A stretch of DNA of 42,281 bases from Clostridium sp. AF37-5 (GCF_003477605.1 NZ_QUDR01000013.1:1-42281); one strand, 5' to 3'; numbered from the stretch's first letter, positions 33,482 through 42,215 are shown. Notes: generated by a model from the sequence alone, not told the origin. Made by a program: numbers and translations.

Positions 33482-34684
33482 TTAAGCCTTCTCTTTTATC
33501 TCTTTTTTATCGTGGAACACCGGTTTCAAAAGAATCGGTGCAACAATTGTCGTAATAATAACAACGATAACGACCGGTCCCATCAGCTGCTCACTCATAA
33601 GACCAAGTGCTTCACCTTTGCTGGCAACAATCAACGCAACCTCACCACGCGAAATCATACCAACACCAATCTGTAACGATTCCCTTCCGGAATATTTACA
33701 TAGTTTTGCGCCTAATCCACATCCAACAACTTTTGTCAAAATAGCTACAACTGTAAGCACAATGGCAAACCAGACAATTGTTGCTGACATCTGTGGAATT
33801 ACCACTTTCAAACCAATGCTGGCAAAGAAAATCGGTGATAAGTACAAATACGACAAAGTTGAAAAACGCGATGCCAGATAATCTTCTTTCTGAATCATCG
33901 AAACAACCAGTCCGGCTACATACGCACCGGTAATATCAGCTACGCCGAAGAACTCTTCTGCCACATATGACATCAGCAGACAGAAAACAAAACTGATAAT
34001 TACATATCGCTGCAAACCGTTTTTTGTACGGTTGCTGTAGTAATTGAAAAACTTGTAAAACAGAAAACCTGCCACAGCAGCAAATACAAAAAATCCAACA
34101 ATTTTTACAAGTACAACCCAAAGTTTAACGGTCGGGTCTGCCATACTGGTAATAACTGTCAAGGCGATAATACCAAGAATATCATCAATGACCGCTGCAC
34201 CAAGAATCGCATTTCCTGCTGCCGAATTTAATTTACCAAGTTCTTTTAATGTCTCAACGGTAATACTAACCGATGTTGCGGTAAGAATAACACCGATGAA
34301 TACGTTCTGCAATACTAAACTGGTACTTACATTCGACTCAATCATACCCGGACGGTTAAAGAACCATGCAGTAGCAAAGCCTCCTGCCAATGGAACCAAC
34401 ACACCAATCACGGCGATAATCGTCGCTGCTTTTCCACATTTTTTTAATTCCTTTACATCTGTTTCCATGCCGGCACAGAACATCAGGATTACTACACCAA
34501 CTTCTGCTGTCTGCGTCAAAAACTCTGTCTGTGGAATAATCTTAAACACAGCAGGTCCAAGCAGCAAACCGGCTAACAATGCACCAACAACCTGTGGCAT
34601 ACGTGCACGTCTTGTCAAAAGTCCTAAAAACTTCGTACACATCAAAATCAATGCCAGATAGAGTAAGTAGTTACATGTTTCCAT
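33482..34684 (-). CDS. CPA2-type Na+/H+ (cation/proton) antiporter
   Basis: The 400-aa membrane protein has about 12 helices and the electrogenic-antiporter aspartate pair in AAVIDDILG (helix 5). It resembles NapA/GerN: LLGPAVFKIIP, 'ALIVASKGEALGL' and no C-terminal TrkA domain. An earlier in-frame start at 34729 exists, but AAGGAGG lies 7 nt before the ATG at 34684, so I chose that. It is preceded by a leader of about 110 nt with four TGGTCA repeats and followed by the NhaD-like gene. Confidence 0.88.
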   Translation of the reverse strand: METCNYLLYLALILMCTKFLGLLTRRARMPQVVGALLAGLLLGPAVFKIIPQTEFLTQTAEVGVVILMFCAGMETDVKELKKCGKAATIIAVIGVLVPLAGGFATAWFFNRPGMIESNVSTSLVLQNVFIGVILTATSVSITVETLKELGKLNSAAGNAILGAAVIDDILGIIALTVITSMADPTVKLWVVLVKIVGFFVFAAVAGFLFYKFFNYYSNRTKNGLQRYVIISFVFCLLMSYVAEEFFGVADITGAYVAGLVVSMIQKEDYLASRFSTLSYLYLSPIFFASIGLKVVIPQMSATIVWFAIVLTVVAILTKVVGCGLGAKLCKYSGRESLQIGVGMISRGEVALIVASKGEALGLMSEQLMGPVVIVVIITTIVAPILLKPVFHDKKEIKEKA

Positions 34685-34698
34685 GATAAAACCTCCTT

Positions 34699-34764
34699 TG
34701 ACCATAAAAAAGGGGACAAATGTGACCACTCACCGCTGACCACATTGCCGCCTCATTCTGACCA
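34699..34764 (-). promoter_or_regulatory. Leader with four TGGTCA repeats
   Basis: The 5' leader of the CPA2 gene carries TGGTCA (minus strand) at 34764-34759, 34742-34737, 34728-34723 and 34704-34699. AATGTG/CACATT (34719-34724 with 34741-34746) can pair around two of them. This may be protein-binding sites or an ion-responsive RNA; I do not recognise a known riboswitch in it. Confidence 0.35.
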
Positions 34765-34799
34765 TAAAATTTTTATTGCTATTTTCTCATGTCAACATT

Positions 34800-34827
34800 A
34801 TTATACTCTCAATTTTCGAAAAAGCAA
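34800..34827 (-). promoter_or_regulatory. Promoter of the antiporter operon
   Basis: Minus strand: TTGCTT (34827-34822), 16-bp spacer, TATAAT (34805-34800), giving a leader of about 110 nt before the ATG at 34684. Confidence 0.5.
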
Positions 34828-34873
34828 GCACTTTATTTTTTTTGTTTTTTGGGTCAAAAATGTCCTCTTTTAT

Positions 34874-36256
34874 TTAGTTTAATCCCGGTACTTTTGGAAG
34901 TTTTGCAATGCTTGCCGCAATTTCTTCATCCGTCAATGTATAGTTTTCCATTTTACCATCATTGAATTTCTCATAAGCATACATATCAAAATATCCGGTT
35001 CCGGTAAGTCCAAACAGAATCGTTTTTTCTTCTCCGGTTTCACGACATTTAATTGCCTCGTCCATTGCTACACGAATTGCATGAGAACTTTCCGGTGCCG
35101 GAAGGATTCCTTCTACTTTGGCAAACTCTTCTGCTGCCGCAAATACATCGGTCTGTGATACGCTGACTGCTTCCATCAATTTATCATCATAGAGCTGGGA
35201 CAATACCGAACTCATACCATGGTAGCGAAGTCCTCCGGCATGATTTGGTGCCGGCATAAAACTGCTGCCAAGTGTATACATTTTTGCAAGCGGACAAATT
35301 GCTCCGGTATCACAGAAGTCATACGCATAAGTTCCTCTTGTGAAACTTGGGCAGGATTTTGGCTCTACTGCGATGAAACGGTAATCTGCCTCTCCGCGAA
35401 GTTTTTCACCCATAAATGGTGCAATCAAACCTCCTAAGTTTGAACCGCCACCCGCGCAACCAATAATGATATCCGGCTTTTCACCATATTTATCCAGTGC
35501 AATTTTACTCTCCAAACCAATTACCGACTGATGAATCATAACCTGGGCAAGTACTGAACCAAGTACATAACGATAACCTTCCTGTGTCGTTGCCGCTTCA
35601 ACCGCCTCTGAAATAGCACAGCCTAAGCTTCCGTTTGTATCCGGGAACTCTGCACGGATTTTTCTGCCGACCGCTGTTTTTTCGGATGGTGACGGAGTCA
35701 CATTTGCACCATAGGTACGCATAACTTCGCGTCGGAACGGTTTCTGCTCATAAGAAACTTTTACCATAAATACCTGACAGTCAAGTCCAAGGAATGCACA
35801 CGCCATGGAGAGTGCTGTTCCCCACTGACCTGCACCGGTCTCTGTCGTAACACCTTTTAAGCCCTGATTCTTTGCATAATAAGCCTGCGCAATTGCAGAG
35901 TTGAGCTTGTGGCTTCCGGATGTATTATTTCCTTCAAATTTATAATAAATCTTTGCCGGTGTCTTCAAATATCTTTCCAAATGATAAGCACGTACAAGCG
36001 GTGCCGGACGATACATTTTGTAGAACTGCAAAATTTCATCCGGAATGTCGATGTACGGTGTTTTGTCATCCAATTCCTGCTTTGCTAATTCTTCACAAAA
36101 AATACCGCTTAATTCTTCTAATGTAACCGGTTTGCCGGTTGCCGGATTCAAAAGCGGAGCCGGTTTGTTAATCATATCGGCACGAAGATTGTACCACTGT
36201 TTTGGCATCTCGCTTTCATCCAAATAAATTTTGTAAGGGATTTCCTTTTTACTCAT
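34874..36256 (-). CDS. trpB: TrpB2-like tryptophan synthase beta subunit
   Basis: The 460-aa PLP enzyme has the Schiff-base Lys117 in NTSGSHKLNSA, the GETGAGQ-like 'TETGAGQWG', and the glycine loop CAGGGSNLGG. N-terminal extension and 460-aa length mark the TrpB2 branch (TIGR01415), which often works without TrpA and joins indole and serine. No trpA or other trp gene is nearby and no T-box or leader peptide is seen, so indole salvage is likely. Start at 36256 chosen for the AGAAGGAG site; a frame starting at 36280 lacks one. Confidence 0.92.
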   Translation of the reverse strand: MSKKEIPYKIYLDESEMPKQWYNLRADMINKPAPLLNPATGKPVTLEELSGIFCEELAKQELDDKTPYIDIPDEILQFYKMYRPAPLVRAYHLERYLKTPAKIYYKFEGNNTSGSHKLNSAIAQAYYAKNQGLKGVTTETGAGQWGTALSMACAFLGLDCQVFMVKVSYEQKPFRREVMRTYGANVTPSPSEKTAVGRKIRAEFPDTNGSLGCAISEAVEAATTQEGYRYVLGSVLAQVMIHQSVIGLESKIALDKYGEKPDIIIGCAGGGSNLGGLIAPFMGEKLRGEADYRFIAVEPKSCPSFTRGTYAYDFCDTGAICPLAKMYTLGSSFMPAPNHAGGLRYHGMSSVLSQLYDDKLMEAVSVSQTDVFAAAEEFAKVEGILPAPESSHAIRVAMDEAIKCRETGEEKTILFGLTGTGYFDMYAYEKFNDGKMENYTLTDEEIAASIAKLPKVPGLN

Positions 36257-36336
36257 TTTGTTTCTCCTTCTAATTATCATTTATTTACAGGCTGCCTAAG
36301 CAAGTTACGCAAGCTGTCGGGCTGCCCTGTTTTCTT

Positions 36337-36865
36337 CTATTCAAACAAATATTGGTACTTTCTCATCTGTCTGCTTATCAAATCATAAACGCGTTCTTTT
36401 ACATCGTTTGAATAATTCTGTTCCTCTGCAATGATTTTTTCTACAATTGCTCGATCAAAGTGAAAACGAATTTGTCTTCCATATAATTCTTCCACAGTAT
36501 CTAATTGTTCATCAAAATCATCATGAAATGTCTTGGCTTTCACTCTTTTAACCAAATCTTGTATTTTCTCTTCCATCGGATAATCCTGTATCGTATCCGA
36601 AAGAAGTGATTCACCATTATCAAAAATAGGGCAATAATGAAATTGGTCACAATCATCTAACAAAACAGCAATATTATGGGTATGTCTAGTTTCTTTTCAA
36701 GGAAGAATATCCTAAAAGACAGGAAACAAAATACTCAACTAAGCCCTCATAGCCTGTGTAATCTGCCTTATACCAAATGCCATTCTGACTTTGCCACTTT
36801 AATTGATTTCCCTTTGAGGACTGCCTGTCATTTAACAATATGTCCTGTTCAAAAAGTTCAATCAT
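36337..36865 (-). pseudogene. HipA-like kinase, internally deleted
   Basis: The ATG at 36865 overlaps the stop of the upstream gene (ATGA). The first frame encodes MIELFEQDILLNDRQ and GIWYKADYTGYEGLVEY, then ends with a TAG after about 60 codons. In another frame, the end of the same family follows: RHTHNIAVLLDDCDQ, FHYCPIFDNGESLLSD, ending RRKYQYLFE-like MRKYQYLFE at 36337. The middle (kinase loop and catalytic Asp) is missing. Both parts resemble HipA-like Ser/Thr kinases of Lachnospiraceae by recall. So the toxin-like kinase is dead, although its small partner gene is intact. Confidence 0.55.
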
Positions 36866-37242
36866 CTATCCTGCCTCTCAATCTCTAACCAAAAATCGTC
36901 ATCAGCCATTCGCCCTTTTGTCTTTTCAATTATCAGCATCGGGTCATAAAATGGCAGTTCCAAATGCCTCAACATCAATTTCATTTTATCTCTGGTTCTA
37001 GGAAAACAACGAGATTCCAAAAATTTTTCATACTGTTCATAAGTTGGTTCTTCCACACAACCAAACGCACGATACAGTAAATTTTCCGCATAATTGTGAA
37101 GTCTAACCTTCCGTGAATACTCATCCACATCAATAATAGTACATACCCCTTTCGGACACATATACCAAAATCGCAATGGATATTCTTTTTTCGGCGCAAT
37201 GATTTCCTCACCGGATACTGCTATTCGTTTCTTCTCCATCAT
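36862..37242 (-). CDS. Small partner protein of the HipA-like gene
   Basis: The 126-aa protein is soluble and charged, with 'KKEYPLRFWYMCPKGVCTII', 'LHNYAENLLYRAFG' and a C-terminal DDFWLEIERQDR. No helix-turn-helix is evident. It is translationally coupled to the HipA-like pseudogene by an ATGA overlap and precedes it, as antitoxins or accessory subunits precede HipA in several systems. Its own promoter is at 37273-37301. Function unknown; it may be an orphaned antitoxin or accessory subunit. Confidence 0.65.
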   Translation of the reverse strand: MMEKKRIAVSGEEIIAPKKEYPLRFWYMCPKGVCTIIDVDEYSRKVRLHNYAENLLYRAFGCVEEPTYEQYEKFLESRCFPRTRDKMKLMLRHLELPFYDPMLIIEKTKGRMADDDFWLEIERQDR

Positions 37243-37272
37243 ACACGCCCCCTTTTGTTTTCCTATATAATA

Positions 37273-37301
37273 AGTATACCCCAGAAATAGGGCAAACGCA
37301 A
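37273..37301 (-). promoter_or_regulatory. Promoter of the HipA-like pair
   Basis: Minus strand: TTGCGT (37301-37296), 17-bp spacer, TATACT (37278-37273), directly after the LysR stop codon. Confidence 0.5.
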
Positions 37302-38183
37302 TTATTTTACATATTCCTCCTGCTGGTACATCGCAAGCACCCGATTATAAAATGTTCGCACTGCCGGTGCCATGTTATCCGGATTCAGTGCAGCAATTCC
37401 AATAATGCGGCAGGCATCCGGTTTTACCGGAAAACAATCCACTTCATACGGAATATCTTTCATAACCATTTCCGGCATCAAACAAATTCCAAATCCATTT
37501 GCCACCATTACAACCGTAGACAAATCGTCAACCACATGGTAACTTGACCGGACATCCAAATGATTTTCCTTCATAAAATTCTGAATGTCGGCATCTGTAC
37601 TTTCACGCTGTGTAACAAACTGGCAGTTTTTCATTTCCTCAATGCTCATCGGTTCTTTCGATGTCCTCCGCCCCTTTTGCACGACACATAACAGAGGGTC
37701 TTTGTACAGCGGCTCGATTGGAATATCCGCGGCACTGGATACCGACAAAAAGCCTACATCCACCACGCCATTTTTTATCCAGTAAACAACATCATCATAC
37801 GTTCCCTGAAAAATTTCCATACTGATATCCGGATATTCTTCATGGAAAGAATGAATCAGCTCCGGAATCCAGTTCGTACAGACGCTGGAAAAACATCCGA
37901 CTTTTACTTTTCCCTGTTTTAATCCGTTAAATTCCGATATCGCCTGCTGTAAACTTTCATCACTGTTCAAAACTGCATTTACATAAGGAAGAAGCCGCTC
38001 TCCATAATTGGTAAGCGTCACGCCGCTTTTGGCGCGGTTTAATACGCAGAAACCAAGTTCTGCCTCCAGCGAAGATACCGCATGACTGACTGCCGATGGC
38101 GTAAGCCCCAGCAAATCCGCCGCCTTCCGAAAACTTCCCTGCTCCGTAACGGTTTTGAACACCTGGTAGGTAAGTAACGTCAT
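37302..38183 (-). CDS. LysR-family transcription regulator
   Basis: The 293-aa protein has the N-terminal winged helix-turn-helix (YQVFKTVTEQGSFRKAADLL, SAVSHAVSSLEAELGFCVLN) and a periplasmic-binding-like effector domain (about 90-290). Length is standard. GAGAGGAGG precedes the ATG. It lies between hsdR and the HipA-like pair on the same strand; LysR regulators usually control a divergent neighbour, but no divergent gene exists here, so the target is unknown. TrpB2 three genes downstream is a weak candidate. Confidence 0.9.
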   Translation of the reverse strand: MTLLTYQVFKTVTEQGSFRKAADLLGLTPSAVSHAVSSLEAELGFCVLNRAKSGVTLTNYGERLLPYVNAVLNSDESLQQAISEFNGLKQGKVKVGCFSSVCTNWIPELIHSFHEEYPDISMEIFQGTYDDVVYWIKNGVVDVGFLSVSSAADIPIEPLYKDPLLCVVQKGRRTSKEPMSIEEMKNCQFVTQRESTDADIQNFMKENHLDVRSSYHVVDDLSTVVMVANGFGICLMPEMVMKDIPYEVDCFPVKPDACRIIGIAALNPDNMAPAVRTFYNRVLAMYQQEEYVK

Positions 38184-38235
38184 TTACCTGCCTCCTCTCT
38201 TATCCTATCATACCAAAAGGCAGGGCAGGATGCAA

Positions 38236-41200
38236 CTATGCAATAACGGCATTGTCCTTGATTTGGTTAATAATTTTCACGAATTCTAACTGCTCCTCAC
38301 GTGTAAATATCACGCTGAATTTATAAGGACGATCAAATGGTGCTTTCATCAAATCCAGTACATTATTCACATATCCATTCTCAACCACATAGTCCACAAC
38401 CTGTTCAATAAAATGAATCTGTTCCGCATTCGGCCGCTCTTTCGCAATAAACGCCGCAAACGCTGCATATGCTGCATCCCGGTCCATTTTTGCGATTTTG
38501 CGAATCAGCAAGCCAAACGGCGTATCCTGATAATTCATTTCGTAATCCTCTACCGTTCCCAGTTCCTCCGTGAAAATTCTTTCCAATTCCTTATAATCAT
38601 CCGCTGAAATTGGCTTATTATAAAGAAGTTTATTAATAGCCGGCTCATTTCTATGCGCTGCTATGTACTCATTTACTTTTTCTCTATAATCTTCAAAATC
38701 AGAGGTTCCCATATCCACCTTGCCGCCCTCACTCCAAAGCGTTTTTTCATCCGCAAAATTGGTATAGTGAATATCCACTTTCGCAGGCGGAATAAATTTC
38801 ATAATATCACGCAGCGATTTCCTCGTTTTTTCAAACTTAAGAATATCCTTCTGATTCCAATAAGTTTCCTGCGTAAGTTCAGTCAGTTCCGGTATTTTCG
38901 CTTTTACATCCGGAATAGTCGCACTATCCTTCAACAGTATATTAGCATTTTTCACAACATAACGTTTTAATCTACCAAGCGACTTTGCTCCCGTCATTGT
39001 CTCCAACATGATACCATACATACTCACGTCAAACTGAATGGCGGCCTCGTCTTTTTCTCCTGACACAACAAGTTTTGCAAGGTGGTTGATAATCTCTTCT
39101 TTATTCATATCATCCAAACACTCATATTGCTGTCTGGCTTTATACTGCTCCACATAACGAGCCTCTAAACGCACTTCCACACGCTCTGTACTCATCGCCT
39201 GAATATCACCAACCACATGATCAACCAAATTCTCACGGATAATCTGATATTCTTCCTGTGCATAATTTGCATTCTGAAGCTGTCTAATAATCTGCACCAT
39301 ACGTATAAATCTTGCCGACACGGGAGCAATACTTACTCCCGGCTCTTTTCCCTTTGGATTCTCGCCAAAAAATTGGAAATTACGCATATAATCAAAGATA
39401 TAAAACTCCTTCTTGTCTCTGCCCTCTCCAAAAAGATTCTCGCAAAGTCTGGTACCTCGTCCAATCATCTGTTCAAACTTAATTCTGCTATATACCTTTT
39501 TTGCAAATACAAGATTCGTAATCTCCGGAACATCCACACCGGTCTCCAGCATATCAACCGTCACCGTAATAAAAGGATATTCATCCGGCTTTTTGAAATC
39601 CTCCAAATTTTTCTCTGCATATGGCTCATCACAAACAACTAATTTACAAAAAGCTCCTTTGTACTGCGGATACAGTACATCGAACCGCTCAATAATATAC
39701 TTTGCATGTCTTTTATTCTGTGCAAAAATAATCGTTTTGCCAACATGATTTCCATTTTTATGTTTGATTCCATGATTCATCAAATCTGAAATCATGATAT
39801 CAACCGTATCCCGATTAAATATATAGGTATTAATTTTCTCCGGCGGAATATGGTCAACCAAGCCGTCATCTTCGCAGAACTCATCTTCATACTGCTCCCG
39901 CTCTTCTTCGTCAAGTTTCTCATAGGTCAATCCATCATCAGCAATCTTAGTCGATGTTTCAATCAAATGATATGGCACCAATACATGGTCCTGATAAACC
40001 GCCTCATTGTATTCATAAACATCCGTTGGCATATTATTTTTCATATCAAAAAACTCATACGTTGACTGATGAATCGTGTTTTTCGGAGTTGCTGTCAATC
40101 CCAAAAGACACGCATCAAAATACTCAAATATCGCCTTATATTTATTAAAAATACTTCTATGTGCCTCATCAATCACAATTAATGAAAAATGTCCCGGTGA
40201 AAAAAATCGCGAACCATCCGAATTTTTCATGTTATCAATCGCATTCAACATCGTCGGATATGTAGAGAACACCATATTTGCATTTTTCTCTTCTTTATTT
40301 ACAAGCAAATTACACATCGTCATATCCGGCAAGCACGATGAAAATGAATTTTTCGCCTGCTTAACCAATTCTTTCCGGTCTGCCAAAAACAAAACCCGCC
40401 CCATAATCTGGCTTCTTGTCATGACATCCACAACAGAAGCCGCTGTTCTTGTTTTACCGGTTCCGGTTGCCATAACAAGCAGACATTTACGAATTCCTTT
40501 TTCGTAGTTTTCACAGCATTTGGTAACCGCCCGCAACTGATACAAACGATTCGTAATGTCCTCATTAATAGGAATTGTACTAACCGGCTTAACAATTGTT
40601 CTCCGTGAAATCATGGCATCAATATCTTTTTGCGGAAAAATACCACTGACCACTCTTGGCGCACTTGTTACATCATCCCAAAGATATGTTTCAAATCCAT
40701 TTGTATAAAAGATAACCGGACGACTCCCCTGCATATTTTGGATACAGTCTGCATAAAGTTTCCCCTGATTGCGTCCTTTATCCGCACTTTCGCTTGCTCT
40801 TTTTGCCTCTATTACGGCAATAATTTTTCCGGTATCGCCCCAGATGACATAATCAGCATATCCCGTTCCTGTTACATTTGGCATCCCGGTAACCGGGTAC
40901 TCTTCTTCAACACAATTACGTTTAGCAGTTTGGTCAAACACATAACCATTTGCTTTCAAATCCGCATCAATATATCTTTTTCTGGTCGTCCATTCTGACA
41001 TATCCGGATTATAACTATATTCGCGCGTTTTCAAGTTCTGGGATTTCTTTTTCTGCATCTCCTGCTGAAGTTCCTCATTTGCCTTTAGGAGACGAGCAAT
41101 TTCTTTGTCCTTTTCATCTACAATCTTGTCTGTATTTTTCTGGACATCTTTTAAAACCTGTTTGTAACGGTCCTCTATATTTTCTGCTACTTTTGTCTTG

Positions 41201-41628
41201 TTTGGAATTTTATTCTCTGCAAATTCGCGTTCTTCATAATCACGTCCATAACAATAATCAATCCACTCCACAAAATCAAACAAAATATTTAAAGAAAGAA
41301 TAGCATCATCTTTGGAAAGACCTTTGGATGTATGCACGGATTGATTTCCATTGCGGACAATGTACTGCAATCGTTTCCACAAAGTATAATCCATCAACGA
41401 TGGAAACCCATTATTGTGCAGCAAAGACTGTAAACCTTCCCGATACCCAATTGGTTTTAATGCAGAATCAATCGAATAAACCCACTTCACCCCAAGTTCC
41501 AATGCTTTTCTCGATGCCACGGCACTCATAACCGGCGAAGATTCTAAAATGCACTCTGCATCAATACACGCCCCTGCAAATAATTCATATTCTTTTTTTG
41601 ATTCAAGAAAAGAAAAATTTGTCTCCAT
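38236..41628 (-). CDS. hsdR: Type I restriction enzyme R subunit with DUF4145-like domain
   Basis: The 1130-aa protein begins with a helical domain (residues about 10-130; CILESSPVMSAVASRKALEL, RNGNQSVHTS) that resembles DUF4145, then a coiled coil (about 155-200). A PD-(D/E)xK nuclease follows (ADYVIWGD, AVIEAKRA near 274), then a superfamily 2 motor with Walker A ATGTGKTRTA near 389, IDEAHRS near 489, LTATP, and motif VI QMIGRGTR. It matches EcoEI/KpnAI-type HsdR, which translocates and cuts unmodified DNA with HsdM and HsdS. No hsdM or hsdS occurs within 650 bp upstream or in the 4 kb downstream. AGGAGG precedes the ATG. Confidence 0.9.
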   Translation of the reverse strand: METNFSFLESKKEYELFAGACIDAECILESSPVMSAVASRKALELGVKWVYSIDSALKPIGYREGLQSLLHNNGFPSLMDYTLWKRLQYIVRNGNQSVHTSKGLSKDDAILSLNILFDFVEWIDYCYGRDYEEREFAENKIPNKTKVAENIEDRYKQVLKDVQKNTDKIVDEKDKEIARLLKANEELQQEMQKKKSQNLKTREYSYNPDMSEWTTRKRYIDADLKANGYVFDQTAKRNCVEEEYPVTGMPNVTGTGYADYVIWGDTGKIIAVIEAKRASESADKGRNQGKLYADCIQNMQGSRPVIFYTNGFETYLWDDVTSAPRVVSGIFPQKDIDAMISRRTIVKPVSTIPINEDITNRLYQLRAVTKCCENYEKGIRKCLLVMATGTGKTRTAASVVDVMTRSQIMGRVLFLADRKELVKQAKNSFSSCLPDMTMCNLLVNKEEKNANMVFSTYPTMLNAIDNMKNSDGSRFFSPGHFSLIVIDEAHRSIFNKYKAIFEYFDACLLGLTATPKNTIHQSTYEFFDMKNNMPTDVYEYNEAVYQDHVLVPYHLIETSTKIADDGLTYEKLDEEEREQYEDEFCEDDGLVDHIPPEKINTYIFNRDTVDIMISDLMNHGIKHKNGNHVGKTIIFAQNKRHAKYIIERFDVLYPQYKGAFCKLVVCDEPYAEKNLEDFKKPDEYPFITVTVDMLETGVDVPEITNLVFAKKVYSRIKFEQMIGRGTRLCENLFGEGRDKKEFYIFDYMRNFQFFGENPKGKEPGVSIAPVSARFIRMVQIIRQLQNANYAQEEYQIIRENLVDHVVGDIQAMSTERVEVRLEARYVEQYKARQQYECLDDMNKEEIINHLAKLVVSGEKDEAAIQFDVSMYGIMLETMTGAKSLGRLKRYVVKNANILLKDSATIPDVKAKIPELTELTQETYWNQKDILKFEKTRKSLRDIMKFIPPAKVDIHYTNFADEKTLWSEGGKVDMGTSDFEDYREKVNEYIAAHRNEPAINKLLYNKPISADDYKELERIFTEELGTVEDYEMNYQDTPFGLLIRKIAKMDRDAAYAAFAAFIAKERPNAEQIHFIEQVVDYVVENGYVNNVLDLMKAPFDRPYKFSVIFTREEQLEFVKIINQIKDNAVIA

Positions 41629-41733
41629 TTGTAAACTCCTCCTCTCGGAATTTTATCCATTCCGTCCTCTGCTTTTGACTACCTTATTCGGATATCATAA
41701 CTTGTTTCCCTTTGTGTCATTACTATCTCTTAA

Positions 41734-41761
41734 ATTTTACCATTTTTTAGGGTATTGTCAA
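41734..41761 (-). promoter_or_regulatory. Promoter of hsdR
   Basis: Minus strand: TTGACA (41761-41756), 16-bp spacer, TAAAAT (41739-41734). About 105 bp before the ATG. A tandem repeat (GAGTATTTTGT, 11 bp, about 2.3 copies at 41782-41806) lies just upstream. Confidence 0.65.
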
Positions 41762-41845
41762 TTATTTGGGTGGATTTTATGAGTATTTTGTGAGTATTTT
41801 GTGAGCTTAGTTTATTATAGATTTTGAATAGAACTATATAGATTG

Positions 41846-41874
41846 TTGATTTTTATTCACATGTTTGATAAAAT
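41846..41874 (+). promoter_or_regulatory. Promoter of the type I toxin mRNA
   Basis: TTGATT at 41846-41851, 17-bp spacer, TAAAAT at 41869-41874. Predicted start near 41881, exactly where the 5' pairing arm begins. Confidence 0.6.
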
Positions 41875-41982
41875 ATTGTCAGTGCTACCCTATTCGGTAG
41901 GCGGTTCGCCTTCGTCGCAAGAGTATTAGCTTGCGTTTACATAGAAATCCTTTGCGGAAATCTCATGAGGAGGATTGTGCTT

Positions 41983-42087
41983 ATGCTTACAACGGAACTC
42001 TTTATAGCCATAATCAGCTTATGTATTACTTGCTTTGCTCTTGGTTATACCGTTGGTTCTAAGAGCAATGATAAAACACAAAAATAA
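41983..42087 (+). CDS. Small hydrophobic peptide, probable type I toxin
   Basis: The 34-aa peptide begins MLTTELFIAIISLCITCFAL and ends GYTVGSKSNDKTQK: one transmembrane helix (about 5-24) followed by a short polar, basic tail, the standard form of membrane-depolarising type I toxins. GAGGAGG lies 9 nt before the ATG. It is flanked by long-range complementary arms, has its own promoter, and a converging promoter reads antisense across its 3' end. Length is below usual gene-calling limits, so it may be missed by automatic annotation. It resembles the 'putative holin-like toxin' proteins of Lachnospiraceae in form only. Confidence 0.65.
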   Translation: MLTTELFIAIISLCITCFALGYTVGSKSNDKTQK

Positions 42088-42120
42088 CCGCCCAGTCTGA
42101 CGAACTTGCAGTTATTTTTG
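42079..42120. terminator. Bidirectional hairpin at the end of the toxin gene
   Basis: CAAAAATAAC (42079-42088) pairs with GTTATTTTTG (42111-42120) around a 22-nt loop that closes further with CGC/GCA. On either strand the stem contains a U5 run, so it can end the antisense RNA. It covers the toxin stop codon. Confidence 0.6.
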
Positions 42121-42165
42121 CCAAAATAATATCAGGCTAACCGTCTATCGGTAGCACTTTTTCTA
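42079..42165 (-). ncRNA. Predicted antisense RNA antitoxin
   Basis: The minus-strand promoter at 42171-42199 would start an RNA near 42165 that passes through the 3' pairing arm and ends at the hairpin 42079-42120, about 85 nt. It is complementary to the toxin mRNA 3' end, including the arm used in the 5'-3' closure. Confidence 0.55.
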
Positions 42166-42170
42166 TCACT

Positions 42171-42199
42171 ATATTAACATCAAACTATGTTTATGTCAA
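42171..42199 (-). promoter_or_regulatory. Promoter of the antisense RNA
   Basis: Minus strand: TTGACA (42199-42194), 17-bp spacer, TAATAT (42176-42171). It is the closest to consensus of the promoters in this locus, as expected for an antitoxin RNA. Confidence 0.65.
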
Positions 42200-42215
42200 A
42201 CATCTGTATTCATTT

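Larger units (their letters stand above)
41881..42162 (+). other. Predicted toxin mRNA with 5'-3' long-distance pairing
   Basis: The predicted transcript starts with AGTGCTACC (41881-41889) and ends with GGTAGCACT (42150-42158) plus a T run. These are perfect complements, and the inner stretches GGCGGTT (41900-41906) and GGCTAACCGTC (42135-42145) can extend the stem. Closing the mRNA ends is a known way to keep type I toxin mRNA untranslated until processing. Confidence 0.6.

Noticed and set aside
34874..36336. T-box or trp attenuator upstream of trpB
   Set aside because: Only about 80 nt separate it from the HipA-like pseudogene; the GGCTGCC repeats there (36291, 36321) do not form a convincing stem, and no T-box sequence is seen.
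39217..41303. Several plus-strand open frames of 60-140 codons inside hsdR
   Set aside because: They are shadows of the hsdR coding strand without ribosome sites or recognisable domains.
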